Assembly: GCA_025093555.1 (NCBI GenBank)
Contig: JAIWNF010000017.1
Coordinates: 310,001-374,000 of the forward strand
Length of the DNA stretch: 64,000 nucleotides
DNA from: Circinella umbellata
Taxonomy: Eukaryota > Mucoromycota > Mucoromycetes > Mucorales > Lichtheimiaceae
Direction: 5' to 3'
In this document: piece by piece, positions 53,158-62,245 of the stretch
Numbering within the stretch: position 1 is the stretch's first letter
Layout of the letters: each line of letters starts with the position of its first letter
Program-made: the position numbers and the translations under genes
Notes under the pieces: generated by a model
Database searches by the model: none
Told to the model about the DNA's origin: nothing
Seen by the model: the letters and a program-made list of their open reading frames with translations, nothing else

Positions 53158-54772
53158 TTAATTATATATTATGTTTTTCTTATTAAAATACTCAATAATT
53201 ATTTCTTTTTCATTAAAGTCATCTTCATTTACCCAGCTATTATCACCATATTGATAACCTTTCCATTTAATATAAAATACATATTTTTTATTCACTACTT
53301 TATGATCTACTATACTTTCTATTTCAAATATATTTTCATCTTTATTTACATTTCTATATTCATAAATATTTAAATTTTTATTCTTATTTTTAGACCTTTT
53401 TTTTCTTTTTCTAGATTCATTTTTATATTGAGGAAAATCAACATCTACATTATTATTATTATCATTTGCATTATCACTTTCATCATCAACTGACATAGTA
53501 TTATCATTATTTAATTCTTCATTACCTATTTCTAAATTTATTAATTCCATTTGTATTTTATTTAAATCTTTTATTTTATTCATTTGTTCCATTTGATTTG
53601 TAGAAACTATATCTATTAATCTCATTTCATTAGGAAAATCAAAGTTATCATTTATCCAAATTTTATGTTGTTCCTGTTCTATAATATTAAATTTATTAAC
53701 AAAATTATGTATATTTTTTAATAGAAATGAAACTTTTATTTGTAAATTAATATATTTTATATCATCAGTTTTTAATATAGAGTTATTATTGGAAAATCTC
53801 TTAAATTTATTATATAAATCTTTAAATTGGTTGTCTACTATTGATCTAAAACTTCCAAATACCTTATTATAATGTTCTTCTTGTACATTTAATGATATAC
53901 CTGTTTCTTTACGAATTGGATAAAAAACATTTTATCATTTAACTTAATATTTTTATTATTACAAAAATTTTCAAATTGTTTTATAAATAGTGTATACCCA
54001 CCATCAAGTGCAATACAATCTTGTTCTTTAATTTTTTTATATATTTTCATATTAAGAAACATACCTCCATCACTACTAATACCACATAATTCACTATCTG
54101 ATACACTTATTATATTTTCATTAATATCACCTAATACTTGAGTTCTTATTCCAGAAGTTTTAAACTTATATGACCATTTTTTTTGAACTGAAATATTAGG
54201 TTTATCATATTCTATAGCTGTATCGTGACCATCTAATGCTAATTTTATATGTTTAAAGTTTTTAGGATTTTAATTTGAGCTGATAATAATCTAATTTTTA
54301 TATTACTAAACATATTTAATAAACAATAATCTACATATTTATTTAAATTTTCATAATTTTTAATCCAAAATTCTTTATATACATTATAAAAACTAGAGGA
54401 TGGAATATATTTTTTTATAGTTTTTGATGTAAACCCATTTATTAATTGATATAATAATAACAATGCTTTTTCAACTTCTAAATAAGGTTCTGGGTATTCT
54501 TTATTTGTATATAAAACTGTAATAAAAAAGAATACAGGGATATAACCTAATTTATTTAACAATTCATCTTTAATTTCTCTAATATTTTTAGTACTTTTTA
54601 ATTCTGTTCTATGTTTAAACTTATTTTGTGTTTTCTTCCAATCTTGACATAAAAAAGACCATTTATTAATTACTAAATTATTAATCTCATTTTTTAGTTG
54701 ATTTCTATATTCAATTATTTTTTCATCATTTTTATTAGTATATTCGTCCATAATTTCAGTCTCAGATTCCAT
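53158..54772 (-). pseudogene. Chromodomain DDE transposase (PIF/Harbinger-like), right copy
   Basis: Reverse-complement twin of 46128-47742, with the same two frameshifts at the same homopolymers. The frame can be read 13 codons further upstream to 54811. Those codons come from the end of the Tc1-like transposon that landed just in front of it, so I take 54772 as the ancestral start. Confidence 0.85.
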
Positions 54773-54809
54773 ATTGGTAGCATATATTTCATACTGTATT
54801 TCCAGCATC

Positions 54810-54960
54810 AATTGGTCACTTTACCGAAAAAATTGGTCACTTTTCTGAATGCCAATTGGTCACTTTTCTGAATGCCAATTGATCGCTTTTCTGTGAACCA
54901 ATTGGTCACTTTTCTGAAAATCAATTGATCAATTTTCTGAACGCCAATTGGTCACTCCTT
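54810..54960. repeat. Iterated subterminal motif, left end of Tc1-like element
   Basis: Seven units of the type CAATTGGTCACTTTTCTGAA, about 20-24 bases apart, with variants such as CAATTGATCGCTTTTCTG. Likely transposase binding sites. The right end (56398-56535) has a matching inverted set. Confidence 0.85.
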
Positions 54961-55032
54961 AAAATAAATTAAAAGTGTGTGTTTACTTAGCGAGAAACTT
55001 ACAAAAAAAACAGTATGAGAAACAAATGGCAA

Positions 55033-56349
55033 TTAAATGGGTTCTTTATTTAAGCACTTATCGAATAAGTTCACGGAATGTTTAATACAGTTTTGAAGAT
55101 GTTGAAGTGGAACTGCTTCGCAAGACTCAACTATTCTGCCAGTCAGAGTTTCTGTGTCCTTTAACGCATGACGTTTAACCTTGGACTTAACAATGGACCA
55201 AAAGTCTTCAATAGGGTTAAGTTCTGGTGAATAAGAAGGAAGATAAACTGGAATATAACCGCGCTTTTCGATCAAAGGGTTGATCATACTAGGAACGTGT
55301 ATAGGAGCATTATCCATAACAATATGAAATCCTTGCATTTCTGGAAACGTGTCTATAATATCCATTGTGTCAATGATAAAATGCATATAATGCGCGCCTG
55401 TAGTTCCTTTTGGCGTTGATAACTTATCGCTAGGTGCCTTACGCTTGGTTGCTGCAACCACTTTTCTTCTCTTCACATTTCCAGGCTCTCTCATGGACAC
55501 ATTTACGACTGCTATAGAAGAAATAGCACCCAACACTGTATGTGACACAGCCTTTCCTGAGGGAGTTTCTACAACAGCAGGTTCACCACGTATTGACCAA
55601 GCTCTTTCGCGGGTCATATTGATGTCAAATCCTGACTCATCTAAAAACACACAATTCTGAAGGTAAACCATCCCTTTCTGTAGCCACTCCTTCACCCAAA
55701 CAGCCCGTTTCTCAATCACAGCAGTGCTATTTCTTGCAGTAGGATGCCTAGAGATTACTTTGATGGAAAGGTTGCATTCATTTTTCATAAATTCCGCTAC
55801 CCTGGATTTTTTTATCTCGAGATTTTCAAAGTTTTGTGTCAGTTCTTTGACGGCATCCTCGATAGTAGCCCTTTTGTTTTCATCGAAAAACTTCACCAAA
55901 CGATCTTTGTGTCTATCATCTAATTGGCTTACTGGACGAGAGGGAACTAGATTTGTCAACTTGTAAGGCACATATTCTTCAGGGTTCTGCTGATATTTTT
56001 GCTTCCATTTTCGTGCAGTATGTGGGTTGACATTTGCAGCCTCCGCAGCTTGCTTGTTTTTCATGCCTTTTTCGAAAACAAAATAAAGATACAACAATCT
56101 ATCTTTTTCAGTATAAACATTATACTCGGTATCTCTTTCTTTTCTAACTGATGCTTCCTTCATTCTAACATCGGGAACTTCAATCTCGAGTAATTCTGAA
56201 TATGTATTGTTTTTAACAAGCTTCTTGAGATCAGTTATTTTCTTTAGACGGAAAGATGGAGATTCGTCGTATGCTGTCGCTTCGTTACCCTTATCATCAA
56301 AGATGTTACCTCTTCCATCTTCAGAATAAAAAGTTATGTTAGAATCCAT
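55033..56349 (-). CDS. Tc1-like DD34E transposase, intact
   Basis: An uninterrupted frame of 438 residues. The N-terminal half holds a helix-turn-helix (KNKQAAEAANVNPHTARKWK) that would bind the ends. The DDE_3 catalytic domain has Asp in FLDESGFDINM, Asp in IVMDNAPIH and Glu in YSPELNPIEDFW. I count 34 residues between the second Asp and the Glu, the Tc1 spacing. The protein catalyses cut-and-paste into TA sites. A basic patch KRRKVVAATKRK lies between the first two acidic residues. Its CpG content is visibly higher than that of the surrounding arm, fitting a recent arrival. Complete TIRs and frame suggest it could be autonomous. Confidence 0.95.
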   Translation of the reverse strand: MDSNITFYSEDGRGNIFDDKGNEATAYDESPSFRLKKITDLKKLVKNNTYSELLEIEVPDVRMKEASVRKERDTEYNVYTEKDRLLYLYFVFEKGMKNKQAAEAANVNPHTARKWKQKYQQNPEEYVPYKLTNLVPSRPVSQLDDRHKDRLVKFFDENKRATIEDAVKELTQNFENLEIKKSRVAEFMKNECNLSIKVISRHPTARNSTAVIEKRAVWVKEWLQKGMVYLQNCVFLDESGFDINMTRERAWSIRGEPAVVETPSGKAVSHTVLGAISSIAVVNVSMREPGNVKRRKVVAATKRKAPSDKLSTPKGTTGAHYMHFIIDTMDIIDTFPEMQGFHIVMDNAPIHVPSMINPLIEKRGYIPVYLPSYSPELNPIEDFWSIVKSKVKRHALKDTETLTGRIVESCEAVPLQHLQNCIKHSVNLFDKCLNKEPI

Positions 56350-56397
56350 TATGAGTTAATTGAGTAAAAAGCTATGATGAGAAGTTGACACGATCAA

Positions 56398-56535
56398 TTT
56401 ATTTTAAGGGGTGACCAATTGGTTTTCAGAAAAGGGATCAATTTATTTTCAGAAAAGTGACCAATTGGCGTTCAGAAAAATGACCAATTGGCATTCAGAA
56501 AAGTGACCAATTTTTTCGGTAAAGTGACCAATTGA
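56398..56535. repeat. Iterated subterminal motif, right end of Tc1-like element
   Basis: About six inverted units of the type TTCAGAAAAGTGACCAATTG, mirroring the left end. One unit is degenerate (GGGATCAATTTATTTTCAG). Confidence 0.8.
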
Positions 56536-57002
56536 CGCTGGAAATACAGTAACAGTTTTTTAATTATATACAAAATTCAATTTTGTAATCAAAAGTATGT
56601 AACCATAGCAATAATGAAATTTTTTTTTTTTTGTTTTTAGTCAATTTTTATAGAAATGATATTTTAATTAATTGCTACAGTAAATATTTTTGATAAAGAA
56701 TAGTAATAATATAGTATAATAAATAAAAATAAAAGTGAAAACAATGTTATTTTATATATAAATTTTAATAATCTTTTTGGTTTATAAAATAAATTTTAAA
56801 TGCCATAAAGTTACTATAAATATAATATCCTGTTTATTCATCTTGAGATGATAAAATTCAATGAATTTTATATATACATCACTGTCATATGGCATACTGT
56901 CATATAGATGGGAAAATAAGTAAGTAAGGTAAGTTAAATAAAAATGAATAGAAATACATAACAAAGTAGAAGTCTTATGAGAATCAATTAGGTCAACATC
57001 TC

Positions 57003-57318
57003 ATGAACAATGTTCAATTACATTCAGAAAAAATGGGGGGAATTAAGGATAGATGCTTTTGCTGCACACCACAACTACCAACTACCAATATACTGGGCAG
57101 GGACACCAGATCCAGCAGCCACAGCAATAGATGCCATGAGTCAAATATGGTTACTAAAGGGGATGTATTTATACCCACCATGGAAACTAATACCTCAAGT
57201 TCTAAAAAAATTTCAAAAACACAAGATAAAAAGAACAGTTCTGGTAACACTATTGTGGCTCAGCCAATTTTGGTTTACAATAATTCTACGAATGAAACAT
57301 ATATTGTTTTTTTCCTAA
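57003..57318 (+). pseudogene. DIRS-like retroelement remnant: RNase H part
   Basis: The frame from 57010 reads RIDAFAAHHNYQLPIYWAGT, then DPAATAIDAMSQIW and LYPPWKLIPQVLKKFQ, ending in LSQFWFTIIL. This is the pattern of RNase H in DIRS-type elements: FA-x-H-N-x-QLP, DP-x-A-x-x-IDA, PPW-x-LI-x-x-VL. Upstream, where reverse transcriptase should lie, is the palindrome arm, so the element is truncated at its 5' side. A small MITE follows at once. Confidence 0.75.
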
Positions 57319-57519
57319 AGATTCGCGGCCAAGTTATTTTTCACTTTGCGTCCCCAGTGATTTTACGTTTGCGCTTGATTATTTTCAATTTTGCGCTGTT
57401 TATAGTACTAATATACAAGGATTTCCGCAAAGTTGAAAATAATCAGGGGCAAATGTAAAATTACAGCATACACAAAGTGAAAAATAATTTGGCTGCGAAT
57501 CTTTAGGAAAAAAACAATA
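57302..57519. mobile_element. Short MITE inside the DIRS-like remnant
   Basis: A 218-bp near-complete inverted repeat. It begins TATTGTTTTTTTCCTAAAGA and ends with its reverse complement. Inner words pair too (TTATTTTTCACTTTG with CAAAGTGAAAAATAA; GATTATTTTCAA with TTGAAAATAATC). A TA at each end suggests a Tc1/mariner-type origin. It separates RNase H from the recombinase. Confidence 0.85.
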
Positions 57520-57529
57520 GATCCTGCAA

Positions 57530-58696
57530 TTATATGGAAAATAAATCGGAAATGGTCTCTCACCGCTTGGCTATTATCAACAACCACCAGCTACAAGATG
57601 GTATAGATGAAGATATAATTATCTTTTTAAATCAAAAGACAAGGCAATCAACTCAAAGAACGTATGACAATAGGTGGAACCACTGGATGGCATAATGTCA
57701 ACACCACGAAACTCCCTGTGACACATTGGAATATAATATAAAGAACATATTAAATTTTCTAAAAGCCAATACGAAGTTGAGCAGCACTCACCTCAACACA
57801 TTATGATCATCAATTGCTTCTATATTTTCAATTATTCACAAAGATAAAAACCCTATTGCAGATCAAGTAATAATAAAAGAATTTTTACTGTAAAGCGAAA
57901 TTCAGAGGTAAATATTCCAAGTGAACAACAACTGGCAACATGGGATGTCGATATTCTTGTAACATATATAAAGAAAGAATTATCATCCACATCAGAGCTT
58001 TCTCTTAGTCAATTACAACTAAAAACAATTTTACTATTATGCATCACAACGATATGGAGACCAAGATCAGATATTGGTAGATTACAATATCAAGATGTGA
58101 TCATGAAACAAGAAAAAAGGAACACTGTTATTAGAATACGCGCAAGAATGCCAAAAGAAGGTCAAGTAAAATCAATCTCATTAGGAACAGTGGAAGACGA
58201 CAATGTATGCCCTGTCACAACAACTTGGCAATATATTTCAAAAACAGAAGAGATTCGGCAACATTTATCAAACGAACACACATTTTTTTAATATATGTAC
58301 CTAGATTCAACAATAAAGCAACCAACTTCAGTTCGACCAACAACCATAGCAAATTGGATCAAAATAGGAATAGAAAAAGCTGGAATTGATACAAATCACT
58401 ACCAAGCACACTCAATACGAGCAGCATCAAGTGCAAAAGCAGTGGAATTAGGCCACTCTATACAAGATGTGAAGAAACATTCCAACTGGGGTTTAAACTC
58501 AAATACGTTTGAGCAATATTATTATAAACCCTCATCACAAGCATCATCAAGTACTGCCATTAGTAATTCAATTTTTCTTGTCTGGAAAGCGTATCACATC
58601 GGAAGTGGAAGTGGAGTTGGAATTGGTTTAGGTACGACAACAAATACCAACATTGATGAAATGAAGACTGAAGATGTGATACATACCCGACCCTAG
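57530..58696 (+). pseudogene. DIRS-like tyrosine recombinase, decayed
   Basis: Read across frames, the protein runs RQSTQRTYDNRWNHWMA, a stop, NILNFLKANTKLSS, then LQLKTILLLCITTIWRPRSD and GRLQYQDV. A single stop or frameshift near 58290 separates it from the C-terminal part (58295-58696) with HSIRAASSAKAVELGHSIQD and KKHSNWGLNSNTFEQYYYK. The Arg of WRPRSD, the HxxR of HSIR, the His/Trp and the final Tyr are the active-site residues of tyrosine recombinases. DIRS and related retroelements use such an enzyme in place of integrase. At least two stops and one frameshift indicate decay. Confidence 0.8.
58642..58686 (+). repeat. 45-bp inverted repeat, left arm
   Basis: Pairs with 58917-58961 in reverse complement with three mismatches, each C/T or A/G. 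It covers the last codons of the recombinase. Terminal or internal complementary repeats are usual at DIRS-like ends. Confidence 0.85.
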
Positions 58697-58916
58697 TATC
58701 ATTACTTTGGGTAACAACTTTTATTTTCTCATAACTATATTATTATCAACATCACTATTCTTTCTTATTCTCTTTATTATCATTATTTTATTATCATTAT
58801 TATAATACCCCTCCCTGAAAAAAAAATTGAATTATTTCACTTAGAAAGATATGGGGAAGAAAAGGGAACAAGTTTATTACTATTATATAAAGGAAAAATA
58901 AAGCATGGCTCAGAGA

Positions 58917-58961
58917 GTATGTATCACATCTTCAGTCTTCGTTTCGTCAATATTGGTATTT
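58917..58961 (-). repeat. 45-bp inverted repeat, right arm
   Basis: Reverse-complement partner of 58642-58686, across a loop of about 230 bases. Confidence 0.85.
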
Positions 58962-59129
58962 ATGTGTTTCCAAAAAAGATTTGTGTATTTTCACATAGAT
59001 TCTTTTGGGAATTAAGATTAATGTGTTGTACAACTTTCAAAAAAAATTGCTTGTGAACAGCCTTAGAAATTAATTATAATAATAATGTTATGTTTTTGAT
59101 GAAAACTCGGAAGATGGACTACTACTTAT

Positions 59130-59215
59130 ATTTTCTTCTTCTTCTTCTTCTTCATCACCAGTATATATTCTTATTCTTATTCTTCTTTCTTGACACCCTT
59201 CTTATGATTCTCTTT
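59130..59215 (-). repeat. Worn fragment of the dispersed repeat family
   Basis: The words TCTTCTTC, ATCACCAGTATATATTCT and TTCTTGACACCCTTCT match in order the reverse complement of the family's first exon (31690-31760). This is a short decayed piece in inverted orientation. Confidence 0.55.
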
Positions 59216-59498
59216 TATACTCACTCTTCACAGTGTGAAAGAACACTTTAACTCCTTCATTCAAGTGTTCTTGAATGGTGTTATCAACTTTGTTGCTACT
59301 ATTACTGCTGCTATAACCACCAGTGTTTTGGTTAGTAACCATTATAATTAACCAAACTTTTTCTTAGTTGTACTTACACTGTCATAATAAATGCACTTTG
59401 CAAAAAGAAAGAAAAAAGAATACAAGGTAAATTTTATCCACAGCATCGATCGTGAACTGTTTTATCTCCATCATTGCACTGGGTTTTTTTTACTATGA

Positions 59499-59759
59499 AT
59501 GGGATCCTTATTTGGCAAGACTTTATTTATAAGTACTTGCATGATGCATTCCAACGATGCCATGTGCAAACGACTAGCCCGTAGTATCTGCATTTGCGGC
59601 CCGAAATATAGAGCTGACAAGTATGACTACTATGGCATCAAAGTCGCATATAGGATGCCAACAGCAAGTGAGTATGTTACAGTAAAGAGATCTGAAAAAT
59701 TATTTGACCATGTGATTCGGAAACAAGCTTATCACAAGGGTCTGTGCTACATAACTTAG
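59499..59759 (+). CDS. Uncertain ORF of 86 residues
   Basis: The frame MGSLFGKTLFISTCMMHSND has mixed composition through RLARSICICGPKYRADKYDY to its end and slightly higher GC than its flanks. I recognise no domain, and no splice partner was found. It may be a remnant or chance. Confidence 0.25.
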   Translation: MGSLFGKTLFISTCMMHSNDAMCKRLARSICICGPKYRADKYDYYGIKVAYRMPTASEYVTVKRSEKLFDHVIRKQAYHKGLCYIT

Positions 59760-61689
59760 GTATGTTTTGTTTTATGCTTTTTGTTTTTTGTTCTTTGTTA
59801 TTATGCACAGTGGGAACAACAAAGGTTGTATTTATCAGCAGTAAAAATGAGTGGGACGGCGCACTCTTGACAAAAGTGTCCAAGCGAATTCTTATCTTGG
59901 CTATTTTACCTACAACATCAATGCTAGTAAAGAATAGAATACATACAGTACATATGCACATGTTGTGTTGTATAGTATTCTATAAAAAAATACCTCTTAC
60001 TCCCCCCAATTTTTTATTGTTCTTCCCCTCTCTCTTACAACTTCTCCCTCACACAAACTTTTATTTTGATATGCTATACTTTTCATGAAAGCTTCTAGCT
60101 TTTTTAGAGCAAGTTACAAACAGACATAAATATATATTTTTATATAATGGTATATGGACTTCTTGTTAACTTTTTAGTTTAGAATCATATTATCGAACAT
60201 TACGTAAGTATTTCTCTTGCATACAGACCACCTGTTGTTTATGAAATACATATTAATACGCTGCATTAGAAAACCAAGGTAACTTATTTTACCTGACAAA
60301 ACGTTTCTCGAGAGGGGGTGAGAAAGGAAGGGAAGCGTTGATAACATAAAGTTGTCATGTGGCAACGCCAAAAGAAGCTTTGGAGTAGTGTTTTTTTTCT
60401 TGCTTCGTTTATTTTTCTACTTTAATTATTATTTAATTTATTATTATTATTATCACTATCAGTAGCATCAGTTTTATCTATTTTCAAAGAATAAACACAA
60501 TTTGCCACGATTACCAGGCCAACAGGCCTGTCATTAAATAGAAATAAAATAATTGCGCATGCACAAGTAACTATTACAAGCACAAACTACTAAAACTTAT
60601 AGATAGAAAGAGTGGATGATAAGACGTTTTTTGTTCTTAAACTAAGCTTCAACTATGTGATAAAATACTTTAAATATGTAGTCTGTTCTTTTTTATCATA
60701 TAACTTGGAGTCATATACTCGGATTTCGATTCATTTTTCCGGAAGTACGACATGAAAAGACTGTAACAACAGGAAGCCAGCTGATCTACTCCCAACATAC
60801 AAATGTAGCGCTTATTTTACTTTCTTTCCATACTTCAGCTTTATTTTATTTTATATAATTACACATTTCCTTCTTTTGAAGATTTTTTTTTAGTTATGAT
60901 GGTCAAAGTCGTTGCGACTGTATCATTGTATTTTCTTATTACCGTTTCTATCTTGGTTAGATTTTTTCTCTACGAGAATTCTTTTATTTAACATACTACG
61001 TGATCCCCATTTCTTGTCTTTGTGTTTTTCTTAATTCGTAACGTAGTCATAACAACAAGACACGACAAGAATGTGTATAGTATGCCTTTATTTGATATAT
61101 CATTCAAACTTTATTTTCTATCTTAACTATTATACAAGAAAATCTCTCTCTTTTTTTCATATATTTTTCCCCGGTACGTACTAAAATAGGAATATGATGT
61201 CGAGTTTACGTAACTTTTATATTAAATTTCAACTTTTTGAAATATTTGATAATAGGTACGTAGGATTTATTTAATCTTGATAATTAAAGCGGGTTCTTGA
61301 AAATCTTTACTTCTGTCTGAATATGTGATGATGTCTAGGATTCGGTTTATATACGTATATAAAGACTTGTATTAGCTTTGTATAAATATACAGCGGTAGA
61401 TATAATGTGGACATACAATTATGTACAATCCAGTAATACATACTTTACAATACACTAGTCTTCATGACTTAGTTAATGATAACGCTTTATAATAGCTGAC
61501 GTTTTAATCACAGTACCTGAAGAAAGGTCTGTTTCTTTCAAGAGTATCACATATCATTCTTCAAACTAGCAGATAATATAGCAATAGTAATGTTAGAATA
61601 ATAATGATAATAACATTGTTACGTATAATTTTTTACATTACCTTATTCATAATAAAGTAATAAATACAACAAATCTAGACAACTGAACC
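59760..61689. other. Intergenic region, no gene supported
   Basis: AT-rich with T/C runs, and TACGTA words in its second half. It resembles the other long intergenic stretches. Nothing codes convincingly on either strand. Confidence 0.45.
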
Positions 61690-62245
61690 TTCCATATACT
61701 GCGATCACGAGTGAATACATCATTGAAAAAAGTAACCATTATTATTGATAAACGCGTTTTTGGTGGATGGGAATGAATAACGGGTTTTCACTCCTGTTTC
61801 GTCAATATCTCCTTCACGGTATAAAGGTACCTTGGTTTATCTATCAGTGATAAATTATACAATATTAATCATAACTATGACAGCTCTACTCTGATAATAG
61901 TAATCTGCACTTGAGAACTATCACACCGGCATAATGTACCTATGTGAAAGTGTTTTATATAAAGTTGTCATATCGAATTAAAACTTTTTAAAAGTGTAAA
62001 AGCTATAGTAATGAAACAGTCCATGTCAAAATAAGATTATATTACGACATGACTGTATCGAAGAACCTTTTTATTAAAGGAACAATAAAATACAAAACGG
62101 TCTAAGAAAGAGATCATGTGTCCAATCGGGAACATGATCCGATTTTTTTTTTTCATATTTTTTTATTTGTTCATCTTTTTCTCATACAAAAATAGGATCG
62201 TAATGCTACTGTAAGTATAGTCAAAAAAAAGGTTTATGATCAGTC

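Larger units (their letters stand above)
54794..56549 (-). mobile_element. Tc1/mariner-like DD34E transposon with long iterated TIRs
   Basis: A 1756-bp element flanked by TA (54792-54793 and 56550-56551). The left arm of the palindrome has the empty site, GTTATGAAAT, which proves the borders. Both ends begin CTGTATTTCCAGC. About 165 bases at the left and 150 at the right are built of repeated AATTGGTCACTTTTCTGAA-type units. It carries one intact transposase gene. Confidence 0.95.
50545..56894 (-). repeat. Right arm of the giant inverted repeat
   Basis: Reverse-complement partner of 45764-50356. Its span is 6350 bp. Removing the 1756-bp Tc1-like transposon and its 2-bp target duplication leaves 4592 bp, one base less than the left arm. 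Open frames in both arms are the same length and sequence apart from one T-run difference. Confidence 0.93.

Noticed and set aside
45764..56894. Reading the palindrome as the two ends of one giant autonomous transposon
   Set aside because: No target duplication could be seen outside the arms (flanks GACGTG on the left and TACTGTC on the right do not match), and no gene lies between the arms.
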